Part shown: piece by piece, positions 20,298 through 31,467 of the stretch
Numbering within the stretch: position 1 is the first letter of the stretch
How the letters are laid out: every line of letters begins with the position of its first letter
Origin: Sthenelais limicola
Taxonomy: Eukaryota; Annelida; Polychaeta; Phyllodocida; Sigalionidae
NCBI GenBank assembly: GCA_942159475.1
Contig: OW804099.1
Location: 9,129,954-9,193,953 of the forward strand
Direction: 5' to 3'
DNA length: 64,000 nt
Made by a program: the position numbers and the translations under genes
The notes under the pieces: generated by a model
Databases searched by the model: none
What the model was told of the DNA's origin: nothing
What the model saw: only the letters and a program-made list of their open reading frames with translations

Positions 20298-20707
20298 TGT
20301 AGTGTTCTTCACTACAACCCAGTTCTTTTAGCAAAGAATAAAGCAAAAGAGTGATTTCCTACACCGTTCTCTGTTTATTCAAACTCAAGAGGTAAGCATG
20401 ACCTGTCCGAAGCTGGTTCTCGGACCTGTACACCAATCCAGGTACACAGTACCACATGGTGTCTCGGAGTACATGAACATCAGTACTAATTAATAAAAGA
20501 TTTGTAATACTTTACAGTCACACGGGCACTAAGGCCACAGTCCTTTATACATTAAGGTTAGACAATAACACTGTAAAATGCTGCCAGAGAGCAATAGGAG
20601 ATAGAAATACGCGTGACTTCTAATCTCAGTAATATGACACAGAGAAATAGCACACAGTGGTAGCTCCAGCTGGTGCTTCGGAGAGGAAGTAAACCAATAC
20701 CACTACA
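20298..20707 (-). repeat. 5' LTR of element C
   Basis: This is the 410-bp partner of 9349-9758 with the same TGTAGTG...CACTACA ends. It is followed outside by TAAG, the target duplication. The U3 TATA-like element is near 20543-20549. Confidence 0.95.
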
Positions 20708-21419
20708 TAAGTTACTATATGTAAAGTTTGCCTGCTCAACTCTGTGCATAGGTCTACATCTCAGTGTTTTTTAATTATTTTGTATGGGCTACTCTTCGAC
20801 CCTATTCACGCGTACACAGTAGCCAGGTATAGGGTTGATGGTTTGGCTACCCCACCCCAAGCTGTACAGCTCCGCTCTGCTACGCTGACCCATTACGCAT
20901 CTATATTGTGTAAGTTTAGCAGCTTTTTGCATGCGAAAAATGTCATGATGTTAAAGTTTAAACATTATTTGAAGTAGCCCTTGCTAGAACTCTTTCTCCA
21001 ATGAATTATTTTGATCGAAAATAGCTTCAGAATAAACCCTCTGTCATCATGGTGGTTTCAGTGGGAAACTGGTGCCGAAACATGCGCCGATGGCTGCCGT
21101 TGTTAGGTTAGGTACTAGTACAGGTGAAGCAGCTCCATAGGTTAGGTTTAGGTAAAAGGGCTGTCTGCTCAGCCTCCCTAATAACTGCTCCTTCAACACT
21201 ACACACCAATGTATTTGTTCAAAAATAATTTGAATAGTTTGTGTTTAATTAAACAAAAATCGCTTTCATCATAAATAGGCAAGCTTGAAAGGGTTCATTA
21301 ACAGATGCTGTGGTAAATGCTAGTTTAAATGTTCTCATATATTCTACCTGCATCAATACCCTTAGACTGCTCTCATACATTCTACCTGCATCAATACCCT
21401 TAGACTGCACTCATACATT
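20708..21419. other. Flanking DNA between element C and the zinc-finger gene
   Basis: No credible gene is present. A duplicated short sentence ('ACTG...TCTCATA(C)ATTCTACCTGCATCAATACCCTTAG') occurs just downstream of the zinc-finger stop, at about 21335-21420. Confidence 0.4.
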
Positions 21420-23736
21420 CTAAGGCTTTTCCCCAGTGTGTGTTCTCATGTGATCCCTCAGGGCTCCAGCCCGTTGTGCCCTATAGTCACACACGGTACA
21501 TTCATAAGGCTTTTCCACAGTGTGTGATTTCATGTGTCTCCTCAGGGCTCCAGCCTGTGCTGTCCTAAAGTCACACTCAGTACATATATAGGGCTTCTCC
21601 CCAGTATGTGTTCTCATGTGTTCACTCAGGTGTCCAGACTGTGCTGCCTTATAGTCACACTCAGTACATTTATAAGGCTTTTCCCCAGTATGTGTTCTCA
21701 TGTGAACCTTCAGGTCTCCAGCATGTGCTGTCCTATGGTCACACTCAGTACATTGATGAGGCTTTTCTCCAGTATGCTTTTTCATGTGTCTCCTCAGGTT
21801 TCCAGCATGTACTGCCCTAAAGTCACACTCAGTACATTGAAAAGGCTTTTCTCCAGTATGAGTTCTCATGTGATCCCTCAGGTGTCCAGCATGTGCTGTC
21901 CTAAAATCACACTCAGTACATTCATGACGCTTTTCCCCAGTGTGTTTTTTCATGTGTTCCCTCAGGTTTCTAGCCTGTGCTGCCCTGTAGTCACACTCAA
22001 TACATTTATAAGGCTTTTCCCCAGTATGTGTTCTCATGTGAACACTTAGGTCTCCAGCCTCTGCTGCCCTATAGTCACACACAGTACATATGTGAGTCCT
22101 TTCCTTGGTATGTGTTCTCATGTGATCCTTCAAGTCACCAGCCCGTTGCACCCTATAGTCACACATGGTACATTCATAGGGCTTTCCCCCAGTGTGTGAT
22201 TTCATGTGTTTCCTCAGGGCTCCAGACTGTGCTGTCCTATAGTCACACTCAGTACACATATAGGGCTTCTCCCCAGTGTGTGTTCTCAGGTGTTCCCTCA
22301 GGTGTCCAGCCTGTGCTGCCCTAAAGTCACACACAGTACATTTATGAGGCTTTTCCCCAGTGTGTTCTCATGTGAACCTTCAGGTCTCCAGCATGTGCTG
22401 TCCTATAGTCACACTCAGTACACATATGAGGCTTTTCTCCAGTATGAATCTTCATGTGTCTCCTCAGGGCTCCAGCATATGCTGTCCTATAGTCACACTC
22501 AGTACATTGAAAAGGCTTTTCCCCAGTATGTGTTCTCATGTGTCGCCTTAGTACTCCAGACTGTGCTGCCCTATAGTCACACTCAGTCGATTTGTAAAGG
22601 TTTTCCCCAGTATGTGTTCTCATGTGTACCTTTATGTCTCCAGCATGTGCTGCCCTATAGTCACACACAGTACATATATGAAGCTTTCCCCCAGTATGTG
22701 TTCTCATGTGTTCCTTCAGGGATTTAGTCCTTGCTGTCCTATAGTCACACACAGTACACATATAGGGCTTTTCCCCAGTATGTGTTCTCATGTGTTCCCT
22801 CAAGTGTCCAGACTGTGCTGCCCTATAGTCACACTCAGTACAATCATAGGGCTTTTCCCCAGTGTGTGTTCTCATGTGAACTTTCAGGACTCCAGTATGT
22901 GCTGTCCTATAGTCACACACAGTACACATATGAGGCTTTTCCCCAGTATGTGTTCTCATGTGTCGCCTTAGTACTCCAGGCTGTGCTGCCCTAAAGTCAC
23001 ACACAGTACATATATGAGGCTTTTCTCCAGTATGTGTTCTCATGTGAACTTTCAGGTCTCCAGTATGTGTTGTCCTATAGTCACACACAGTACACATATA
23101 GGGCTTTTCCCCAGTATGTGTTCTCATGTGTTTCCTCATGTGTCCAAACTGTGCTGCCCTATAGTCACACTGAGTAAGTCCATATTTACTGTCAGCACTG
23201 TGTGTGAGCAAATGTTTCTGTAAACTACTGCTCTCTGTAAACCCTTTAACACACACACTACAGTTGTGGAGTTTCTCCCCTGTATCAGTCATATTGTATA
23301 TATTGGCAATCAGTAGAGAAGGTACACAAGTCACACTTGTAGCATTTGCTGCCTGTCCTGTCTCCCCTGTATGAGTCACACTGTGATGTATCATGCCTTC
23401 TGACATCAGTAGAGAAGGTACACTAGTCACACTTGTAGCATTTGCTGCCTGTCCTGTCTCCCCTGTATGAGTCACGCTGTGATGCATCATACCTTCTGAC
23501 ATCAGTAGAGAAGGTGCACTAGTCACACTTGTAGCATTTGCTGCCTGTCCTGTCTCCGCTGTATGAGTTACACTGTGATGCACCATACCTTCTGACATCA
23601 GTAGAGAAGGTGCACTAGTCACACTTGTAGCATTTGCTGCCTGTCCTGTCTCCGCTGTATGAGTCACACTGTGGTGCACTGTGCCTTTGGACATGGTTAT
23701 GGTTTCCATCAGTATAGTCTCCATGTTTATGTTCAT
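21420..23736 (-). pseudogene. C2H2 zinc-finger gene of about 22 fingers, split by a 2-bp deletion
   Basis: Two frames, 23736-22342 (464 aa) and 22334-21420 (304 aa), read as one run of 28-aa fingers. They break at 22361-22366, where a TG dinucleotide present in every other linker is missing. I count 11 fingers on each side. Fingers follow C-x2-C-x12-H-x3-H with TGEKP linkers and a CDYR(A/T)A core, in which tyrosine replaces the usual downstream Phe, as in REST/CTCF-type fingers. Helix variants are few (AHAGDLKVH, AQSGHLREH, AQAGALRRH). Two fingers lack the first Cys (KYGLTQC, YKSTEC). The N-terminus has four 32-aa repeats. Likely a DNA-binding nuclear protein; it may be a pseudogene, a polymorphic null or an assembly error. 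Confidence 0.85.
23341..23725 (-). repeat. Four 96-bp tandem repeats in the zinc-finger N-terminus
   Basis: The AGCATTTGCTGCC landmark recurs at 23341, 23437, 23533 and 23629, an exact 96-bp (32-codon) period. The main frame reads repeats of SVTHTGETGQAANATSVTS. A shifted frame reads KCYKCD-stop-CTFSTDVRRY, which looks like a degraded zinc finger. Confidence 0.9.
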
Positions 23737-24525
23737 GTGCCAATCTCCAAGATCCTAATGGACGAATGTGCTCACTAACGTCACACCTGCAAACATAGAG
23801 AGTGGATCAGTTTCAAACCATTTTCTGAGAAATTACAACAAATTACCACGTCAATGCACATCAATCTGCAGTTGGAGAGTATGTGGATAACAATCAACTT
23901 TCTGAGTATGTGAAAAAAAAATTATTTATCAATAGACTACAAAATTTAAAATTCATGAAAATTTAAACTAAACTAATTGGAAGAATAATCAACCACGCTG
24001 CTGACTCTACTTTATGGGTACCAAACTAACGTGATAAGGCTAACTTTACTTAATTACCATTCTGCTTCTGAATAACTTTACCCTGAAGAAGCCCCTAAAA
24101 GGGAAACGTGACAGGGTAGCCAAATAAAGACCTAAAAAATCAATAACATGGTTTGTTTCACTTGAGTTGCCTTCAATCTTTCAACTTATAATTTGTGCAT
24201 ATATAATAATAACTTGTGGAGAATGTGCAGAACACAACTGCTGCTGCTGATGTTATTATTGGTTCCATCAAGAGCACTCAGATCTCAACATTTTATATCT
24301 AGGTATAAAAAAAGACAAAAACACTAAGTTACAGTTTGTAGCCATTGCACAAGCGTTGGTAGCCATTGGGTCACCTGACCCCAATGGGTTCACATGATTT
24401 TCTGGAAAAGTAAGATGACCACAGTGACCAAGTCCTCAGTGGACAAATTAGCCTCATTAGCCCAGAAGCTTACTCAGCGAATATAATCCACCTCATACTT
24501 GACAATATGGTAAGCAGTTTGGTCA
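23737..24525. other. Upstream region of zinc-finger gene; PLE-like hairpin
   Basis: A minus-strand acceptor-like TCTCTATGTTTGCAG lies near 23787-23801, so the zinc-finger ORF may be a downstream exon. At 24080-24117 a structured motif is present: ACCCTG/CAGGGT outer stem, CTGAAGA, CCCT-AAA-AGGG hairpin, GAAACG. Nothing else is recognised. Confidence 0.4.
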
Positions 24526-25279
24526 GAATGCATGCACGTGCACTGAAATAGAGCACGTCAGAATGCATGCAAGTGCACTGAAATAGAGCACGTCAGAATG
24601 CATGCAAGTACACTGAAATAGAGCACGTCAGAATGCATGCAAGTGCACTGAAATAGAGCATGTCAGAATGCATGCAAGTGCACTGAAATAGAGCACGTCA
24701 GAATGCATGCAAGTGCACTGAAATAGAGCACGTCTGAATGCATGCAAGTGCACAGAAATAGAGCACGTCAGAATGCATGCAAGTGCACTGAAATAGAGCA
24801 CGTCAGAATGCATGCAAGTGCACTGAAATAGAGCACGTCTGAATGCATGTAAGTGCACTGAAATAGAGCACGTCAGAATGCATGTAAGTGCACTGAAATA
24901 GAGCACGTCAGAATGCATGCAAGTGCACTGAAATAGAGCATGTCAGAATGCATGCAAGTGCACTGAAATAGAGCACGTCAGAATGCATGCAAGTGCACTG
25001 AAATAGAGCACGTCTGAATGCATGCAAGTGCACAGAAATAGAGCACGTCAGAATGCATGCAAGTGCACTGAAATAGAGCACATCAGAATGCATGCAAGTG
25101 CACTGAAATAGAGCACGTCTGAATGCATGTAAGTGCACTGAAATAGAGCACGTCTGAATGCATGTAAGTGCACTGAAATAGACCTCGTCAGAATACATGC
25201 AAGTGCACTAAAATAGAGCACGTCAGAATGCATGCAAGTGCACTAAAATAGAGCACGTCAGAATACATGCACGTGCGCT
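24526..25279. repeat. Minisatellite, 35-bp unit, about 21 copies
   Basis: The unit is CGTCAGAATGCATGCAAGTG followed by CACTGAAATAGAGCA, 35 bp, head to tail. Variants include CGTCTGAATG, CATGTAAG, CACAGAAATA and TGTCAG. Long minus-strand frames over it are a by-product of the repeat (three units equal 35 codons) and are not genes. Confidence 0.97.
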
Positions 25280-28200
25280 TATGCTGCATTTCATCAGATG
25301 CCTCTACCCTACAAATCTAGTGAGCTCAGCTCTAGAGAAAGTTGAGCTAATTGAGTGAAGGACACTCCTCCATTAACAAGCGCACCAGCGCACCAGACCC
25401 AGCATGTGGCCGGGTTTATTATTGAGCTATGTATCAAGTGTGTCAACAAAAAATCGGAAAAATCAGAAAAAAATAAATAAAATGAAGAAACACCTTCAGA
25501 GAGAAAATGTCCAAAAATTTTCATAAACGAAGGAATCTCTTCAAGTCAGTATAAGCTAATGTGTATTGCTAACAATCAATAGAAAAGGAAAGAAATAGGG
25601 TAAAAGGATCGTAAAAGATCCATACAAGTTATATATTCCTTGCGGACGCCACACAACTAGAAAATATTTTGATGTTTTATTTCCTCATCCTTGACTTTAT
25701 GTAAATGTTTTTAATGAATAAAGATCCGATGTTGGACAAAAACACTAAAAATGCGAATGCATGCAAAAACAACCTTCTCTCTAATCACCACAACCCTGAG
25801 AATCCACACCTCAGACACACCATGAAGAGAAACTGGGGAATCCTTGAAGGCACAACGCAGACCAGTTGCTTAAAAGACTCCAAACTAATTTTCGGGCATA
25901 GACGCAACATCAACCTTATATTGTAAAGGTCCAACCCACTTAGTTGACTGCAGGTGTTGCCTCTGCAGAGGCAGGTGGTAGAAAGGGGCTAGGCCCTGTA
26001 GGTGTGTCTGGGTATAGGCTACACCCCAGTTGGGCAAACCCCCAATAGGTGTCAGGGTAGTAGTCACTGGTCACCTAGTGGTAACCTTCATCACTGTACT
26101 GTTTGTCTGTTCTCAATACCTTAGTCATTCTCCACAATATTTTGCGCTCAATTTTTCTGTGGTGGGGTTAGAATCGTTTTGTGGGAGGACTCAAAATTCC
26201 CACTAGTCTGGCGGACTAGTGACATTTATCTCCCACTAGTCCTCCTAGGTTTCCACTAGTCCTCACAGAATACGGTGCAAAAATGTCACATATAATGTAG
26301 TCTTATAAAAGGATACATTTTATTCCAATATTGAACCGGTGAAATAATGAAATATTGAATGCCTGGAATTTGAAAAAAAAATTCAAGGTCTGGAAAACAG
26401 TGTTTTAACCTGAGAGTTTAGTCAGATGGATGTTTGTGATCCAAACAAACCTGGGGGTGGAGACAGGGGGTGTTTCCCCCGGCAAATGTTGTGAACACAC
26501 ACTCGGTAATTAGTGCATTCTGGTGGATTTTAGATAAATAAATAAACTTTTAAGTGCCTGTAATTGAGGATATTTATACGGAATCCAGATGTGTGTGTGG
26601 CAAGTAGGACTATCGTCACAATTTGATGGGAATGAGAATGGGAATGGCTTTATAATATATAACGCTACCCCCCCCCCCTCCCCCCCCCCCCCCCCCCACA
26701 CACACACACTACTGTTAAAAGCTGGGTACTGCTGCTCCTATAGTGCAGCAGTACCCAGCGCTTGTAGTGCAGGTTTACACGAGTAGGGCCGAGTGCGTGG
26801 AAGAAGGCTTATGCATTGGGAGCTGGTAGACATGCATTGGGAAAAAAGCCTATGTGCATTACCAGTACAATATAGACACTATGAACCCTGATTTTTTCCG
26901 TCTCAAACATGCTAAGGATGACAAATCTGTAATTCTTTTTTCCCGTCGACTGCGAAAACATACAAAATCGGGTGAAGTAGCCAACTTTCCTAGTCTAATT
27001 TCGCCGCTCCGAGTACCGGTGGCGCGTCCTGTAGTCAAAGGGGAGAATTAGGCAATCTCTTGGATGGCCACTGGCGCCTCGTCGTCAAGCTCTAAAAGTC
27101 TCATTATAAAATTCGAAGATTTCTAGACCTGAGATAGTTTTTCAAGATCCCAAGAAGCGCACAGCCTGTACAGTGATTGTTTTTATATCTTTATTAATAT
27201 AATTATCCACGACTTTTTCAATGGAAAGTCTTCTATAAACAGACACTGTTCTAAAAATGTAAACGCACGATATATATCTATATATGATATCAGCTATACC
27301 TTCCAATATTGCCATGATTCAGACACATATATATATTTAAAAATAAAAAGAATTTATTGCGTTAAAGCATAGAAGAAGATAACATATCTTGCAGGCGGGC
27401 CATGCTTTAGCAGGAGATCTAAGATATATAGACATCAGAAATTTAAATACAAGAAATTTTCCCTAAGGTAGAAAACCTTTAAAACAGATTGTACCTGAGA
27501 ATAAACAGATGAGGAAGTCTATTTTACATAGAATTCCATTCCCTTTAAACCATGGCTCATGACTCGAAAACATTCAAATCGGTAGCAAAGAAAACGCTTA
27601 TATGGTCAGACCAATACTTTATTGATTAAATACACTATATGTCCAAAGGTTATATGTTGACTATTATTGTAAAAAAATAATTACTATTTCTGAGAAAATG
27701 TATACAAAAGATCTACTGCGCTTGATATTTATTTTTAACAATGTAATAGAAAATCTTAATCAAGGTAACAGTGTGCCACCTTCGTCCATGACGACTGTGG
27801 AACTGTACACTGTCAAATATTAATGTAAATCAACTGAAAACATGCAAACCTGCCTTAGCTGGAGTCATGTTTTCTGCCAGCGACATGATCGAAAATAAAA
27901 GTATCTTAATCTTAATATATGCGTTGAAAAATCCTATCAAAATTCCACAACTTTTAAGGAATTCAAAGGTCATGTAATAACTAATGATCTCAGGAATGCA
28001 TGTCTTCAGTACTTATATATAATACTAAATTCAGTGTATTTGAAAAATGAAAATTCTCATTCCGTTTATTTTTCTTCATCGAAATTGTAATAACATGAGT
28101 TGAGGACATCGACTATGTACAGTTAGACAAGTAGAGACCTTAAAAATATATAGCAATGCAGTCGTTTTTATCATTCCAAAACAGTCAGTTTTTTTAGATC

Positions 28201-28464
28201 GTCCGCACGATTCCAGTTCTGGGGTTAGTGGGAATTATTGACGGCCAGATCTGAGGAAACGATTCTAGCACAGAATATATTGAGATGTGGGCACCCCTTT
28301 CCAGAATTATCAATTACTTAATTATTTACCTGTTATCATGACAACTGGAAATAAAGTATATACATATATTAAGTGTCCCTCACAGGCTAGCTGCTGCTGC
28401 TTAATTAGGGCACCTGTCTAACTAAATAATTATGATTCATATTATAAACTAAGTGAAGCCACTG
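25280..28464. other. Unannotated flanking DNA left of element A
   Basis: 3.2 kb, AT-rich, with no credible ORF. Visible items: a short palindromic patch with repeated CCACTAGTCCT (about 26154-26270, ends TTCTGTG/CACAGAA), the homopolymer/microsatellite at 26669-26710, and AT-rich microsatellite-like runs near 27270-27345. Confidence 0.5.
26669..26710. repeat. Poly-C then (AC)n microsatellite
   Basis: A run of about 27 cytosines broken by one T is followed directly by about six AC units. Confidence 0.95.
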
Positions 28465-28468
28465 GCAC

Positions 28469-29166
28469 TGTAGTAACCGTGGTTAACACGAGAGGGCAGT
28501 AGGGTGGGTAGTAGGATAGGACATGTTTCTTTTACTGAGGCATGCGCTAAGGGAAGGGGAGGGGCTAGAGGGAGGGAAAGGTATCATAGGATAAAGGGTC
28601 CACCAATACGGATACCCGACACTCACCCCCCCGGGGTATATATACGGGGAATACTGGGATATACAGATAGATAGAACGGGAGAGACTTGGGACATTCATA
28701 TAGACTGGGATATAGAGAGATATGCGGTAGATACCACGACGTACTAGACGCACTATGTGCGCTAGAACCAATATATTATACCACACTGATCTCGGATTGT
28801 CATGCAGTAACAACCGTAAGAATACAGGGAAGGAGTCTCATAAGATCTCATATGATTCAATGTCTATACTAACATCAACCTAGCATCTATGTACAGGATA
28901 AGATACAATACACAAGTAGTGGCGTACTAAAACTCATCGTGTTGTGTTGTTCATACCGGAAACCTACAGCTACTATATATCACCATGACTCTCTATTCAA
29001 TATCGCCTATCGTCTCCTACAATATCACGTTCTATATTAAACATCATGAGAGGCAATACCCCGAAGTCCGAGTATATTCGAATGCATATGAACACTAGCT
29101 AGATATATTCACCCTGGCCCGATGCACCGCCCAATAGCATAAAGATCCGAAGCTACGCGCGCAACA
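28469..29166 (+). repeat. 5' LTR of element A
   Basis: The 698-bp LTR starts TGTAGTAACC and ends GCGCGCAACA. It is the same length as 51991-52688 at a constant offset of 23,522 bases. No coding content is credited; frames shared by both LTRs are by-products. Confidence 0.97.
28637..28645 (+). promoter_or_regulatory. TATA box in LTR of element A
   Basis: GGGG-TATATATAC-GGGG lies about 170 bp into the LTR, the clearest core-promoter element in it. Transcription would then start near 28670, and U3 would be about 200 bp. Start position is inferred. Confidence 0.5.
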
Positions 29167-29167
29167 C

Positions 29168-29190
29168 TGGTTGGAGAACCACGGGATTGG
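29168..29190 (+). promoter_or_regulatory. Primer binding site region of element A
   Basis: One base after the LTR end, the sequence reads TGGTTGGAGAACCACGGGAT. The TGG start fits a tRNA CCA end. Element B has a related sequence at the same place (TGGTGGAAGAATCCGGATTG). I could not assign the tRNA. Confidence 0.5.
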
Positions 29191-29227
29191 AGATTGTGTG
29201 CAGAGGGGAGGGTGAGTATTTGGATAA

Positions 29228-31465
29228 ATGTCGAAACAGGGGTCATCAGTGGCGGACTTGGTGAAGGAAATACAGGAGAACAATGCTCGAATTACACAAA
29301 GTGCAAAGAACTTTGCTGAAACAACAGAACGAATCGGCAAAGTGGAGAGGGAGAAGGTGTCCATAATCAAAGATGGAATAAAAAATCTTGCTAAATTAAT
29401 GGAGAAGAGATTGGCAAGAATGAAGGCGTCCGCAAGACCTAGTGTGGGGGTTCATGTGAATAGGGAGATAAAGACGGAAAGAGAGAGTACAGAAGATTCA
29501 TCTCCGGACTCTTCTGTCCAGGGACCACCGAGTTACGCTAACTTGAGCGCGGAGAGTACAGCAGTGGGAGGTGCTAGGCCCAAGAGAAACAATCCATTCG
29601 CAGCAGATTTTTGTGATGACCCTAGTGTGCCATTAATACCTGAAGTAACGTGGGACGCTGGTAAGCCGCCATATTACACAGAGCCATTAGTGCCACTCCC
29701 TTATAATCCAGACTTTGACTACTTAAGCCCGCAAGGGGCCAAAGAGGAGCTGCTCAGGCAAAGCGTGGATATTGTCAGCAAAGAGTTGCAGAGAACTCAA
29801 GCCGCTCTTAAGGCAGCGGAGGAAGATACCCTGAGGACAGTCCAGGATATGAGAAATGATTGGGAACGAACGAATGAAAAAATGTTAAAAGATGCCGAAG
29901 ATAGGCACGAAGCTAGGATAAACGTACTAAAACTAGCATGGGAGGAGGGCGCGCGACGAAGGGTGAGAACTGCAGAAGACGGAAATAGGGATATAATTGT
30001 AACGCTGCAGAATGACTGGAAAAATGCACAACAGAAAATGGAAAAAACAGAACAACAGAGAAACGAATATATGACGAATGAAAAAGAAAGCCATAACAAG
30101 GAGTTGGAGGAGCTGAAAAGGGAGCTGGAGGAGGAAAGACGGGCCAGAGCTAGAGCCAATAGGAAGGAAGAAAGCGATCGGGAGGAGTGGGAGAGGGCAG
30201 AAATAGCAAGACACGAAATGGAGGAGGTGAGAGAGGCCAGAAATAGAGAGTGGTGTGAGGAAATGGAAAAGGAAAACCAAATAAGGGAAGCAAGGGCAAA
30301 CTGGCTAGCAGAAGAGATGGATAAGCTGAAAATAGAACATGAAAAGGAGAGTGCCCTATTTAGAGATGCGTCTGTGCGTTACAAACAGGACAGGAAAAAC
30401 CTTACAGACATGGTCAGAAATCTCACGAACGCTGGAGGGGTAGAGCAGCCTAAAAATAGCGTACTGCGGACACCCCAGAGAGCAAACCAGCAAGCAACGA
30501 AAATAGGTGTTAGTAGCACAATTTGCTCAGAAGATTCCGGGGATATAACCGAGATGTATAGGCTACCTAATGTGCTCCCAGCGTTTACCCCTGCACAAAC
30601 AGGAAGATGGTCAGATAAGTCTAACGAAGGGGGAGGGGCGGCAATGAGACACTTCATTAGGGGGCCTGAAAATTTTCGACATTCAACGGCGACCAGAAAT
30701 GTGTCTGAATTCCTGACAGAGTATGAGGACTATGCAAGTGCCTTGGGTATACCTGAGATGTACTGGCTGCAGGGGCTGGGCGGTAGATTGGAGGGATCAG
30801 CTAAAGCATATTACCAACAAGTCGCATCAGTTGCAGCCAGAAAACGGGGTACACTGTCGTACTCAGATATCAAAAGTAAATTCTTGACCAAGTTTCAGGA
30901 AATGCCGTATAGTGAGGTGAAGGATGACTATTCCCGGCGACGACAGGAGACAGGTGAGAGTGTGGAGACATATGCAGACGCCATGCTGGTATTGCTGGCA
31001 AGGACATCACTGCACGAGGATGAGAAACTGAAGGCTTTTATAGCAGGTTTAAAGGATGGATTAGCAGAGAGAGTCCTGACAGAGGCTCCTCGCACTTGTG
31101 AAGAGGCTAGAAGAGCGGCCAGAAAACATGAGTTGTCGGACGAGCAAAATGAAAAAGCACTGAGACTTCACCTAGTGGGTTCTACTCAATCAATGATAGC
31201 TTCTCTGGCAATGAAGGGTTATGACGTTACTCCCAGTGATGTCAGATCACACCCCGGTCCTGCTAGAAGCCTACCAGTAGAGGAGAAAGGAGAATGGACT
31301 CCTAGAAGAGGTGAGGAAGAGAGACGCCAGGAAAGAGAATGGACTCCTAGAAGAGGTGAGGGAGAGAGACGCCAGGAGAGGGATAAGAATAAGAGATCAA
31401 GCGTTCAGTCACCAAAAACAACTGGGGTGGTGAAAAACGGAGTGTATCGGCAGAATTTTCAGTAG
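29228..31465 (+). CDS. gag: Element A Gag
   Basis: The 745-aa ORF starts at the ATG 61 nt after the LTR. The N-terminus is charged (about 1-110). A long charged coiled coil covers about 170-395, rich in E, R and K. A capsid-like domain at about 475-640 has FLTEYEDYASALGIPEMYWLQ, LEGSAKAYYQQ, SRRRQETGESVETYADAML and AFIAGLKDGLAERVL. The basic C-tail carries a doubled EWTPRRGEEERRQER-type repeat. There is no CCHC knuckle, as in errantivirus-like Gags, so RNA binding probably uses the basic tail. The capsid motifs match element B Gag closely. The stop TAG at 31463-31465 lies two bases before the pol ATG. Confidence 0.92.
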   Translation: MSKQGSSVADLVKEIQENNARITQSAKNFAETTERIGKVEREKVSIIKDGIKNLAKLMEKRLARMKASARPSVGVHVNREIKTERESTEDSSPDSSVQGPPSYANLSAESTAVGGARPKRNNPFAADFCDDPSVPLIPEVTWDAGKPPYYTEPLVPLPYNPDFDYLSPQGAKEELLRQSVDIVSKELQRTQAALKAAEEDTLRTVQDMRNDWERTNEKMLKDAEDRHEARINVLKLAWEEGARRRVRTAEDGNRDIIVTLQNDWKNAQQKMEKTEQQRNEYMTNEKESHNKELEELKRELEEERRARARANRKEESDREEWERAEIARHEMEEVREARNREWCEEMEKENQIREARANWLAEEMDKLKIEHEKESALFRDASVRYKQDRKNLTDMVRNLTNAGGVEQPKNSVLRTPQRANQQATKIGVSSTICSEDSGDITEMYRLPNVLPAFTPAQTGRWSDKSNEGGGAAMRHFIRGPENFRHSTATRNVSEFLTEYEDYASALGIPEMYWLQGLGGRLEGSAKAYYQQVASVAARKRGTLSYSDIKSKFLTKFQEMPYSEVKDDYSRRRQETGESVETYADAMLVLLARTSLHEDEKLKAFIAGLKDGLAERVLTEAPRTCEEARRAARKHELSDEQNEKALRLHLVGSTQSMIASLAMKGYDVTPSDVRSHPGPARSLPVEEKGEWTPRRGEEERRQEREWTPRRGEGERRQERDKNKRSSVQSPKTTGVVKNGVYRQNFQ

Positions 31466-31467
31466 AT

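Larger units (their letters stand above)
9349..20707 (-). mobile_element. Complete Ty3/gypsy-type LTR retrotransposon (element C), 11.36 kb
   Basis: The element is bounded by two 410-bp direct LTRs and flanked by TAAG on both sides (9345-9348 and 20708-20711). It is transcribed on the minus strand in the order LTR, primer binding site, gag, pol, spliced-type third ORF, polypurine tract, LTR. I see one mismatch between the LTRs (9556 region, A versus T), so the insertion is young. All three ORFs are intact. Domain order PR-RT-RNaseH-IN is that of Ty3/gypsy (Metaviridae). The third ORF is not an envelope by any feature I can see. Confidence 0.95.

Noticed and set aside
21534..23223. Plus-strand ORFs rich in Cys, Ser and His over the zinc-finger gene
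   Set aside because: Antisense shadows of the 84-bp finger repeat.
24628..25233. Three minus-strand ORFs with repeated CISVHLHAFRRALFQC-like peptides
   Set aside because: They are translations of the 35-bp minisatellite; no other coding signal.
28483..28872. Short ORFs in both LTRs of element A (70, 82 and 61 aa)
   Set aside because: They occur identically at 52005-52394 because the LTRs are identical; repeat periodicity and promoter context explain them, and no domain is visible.
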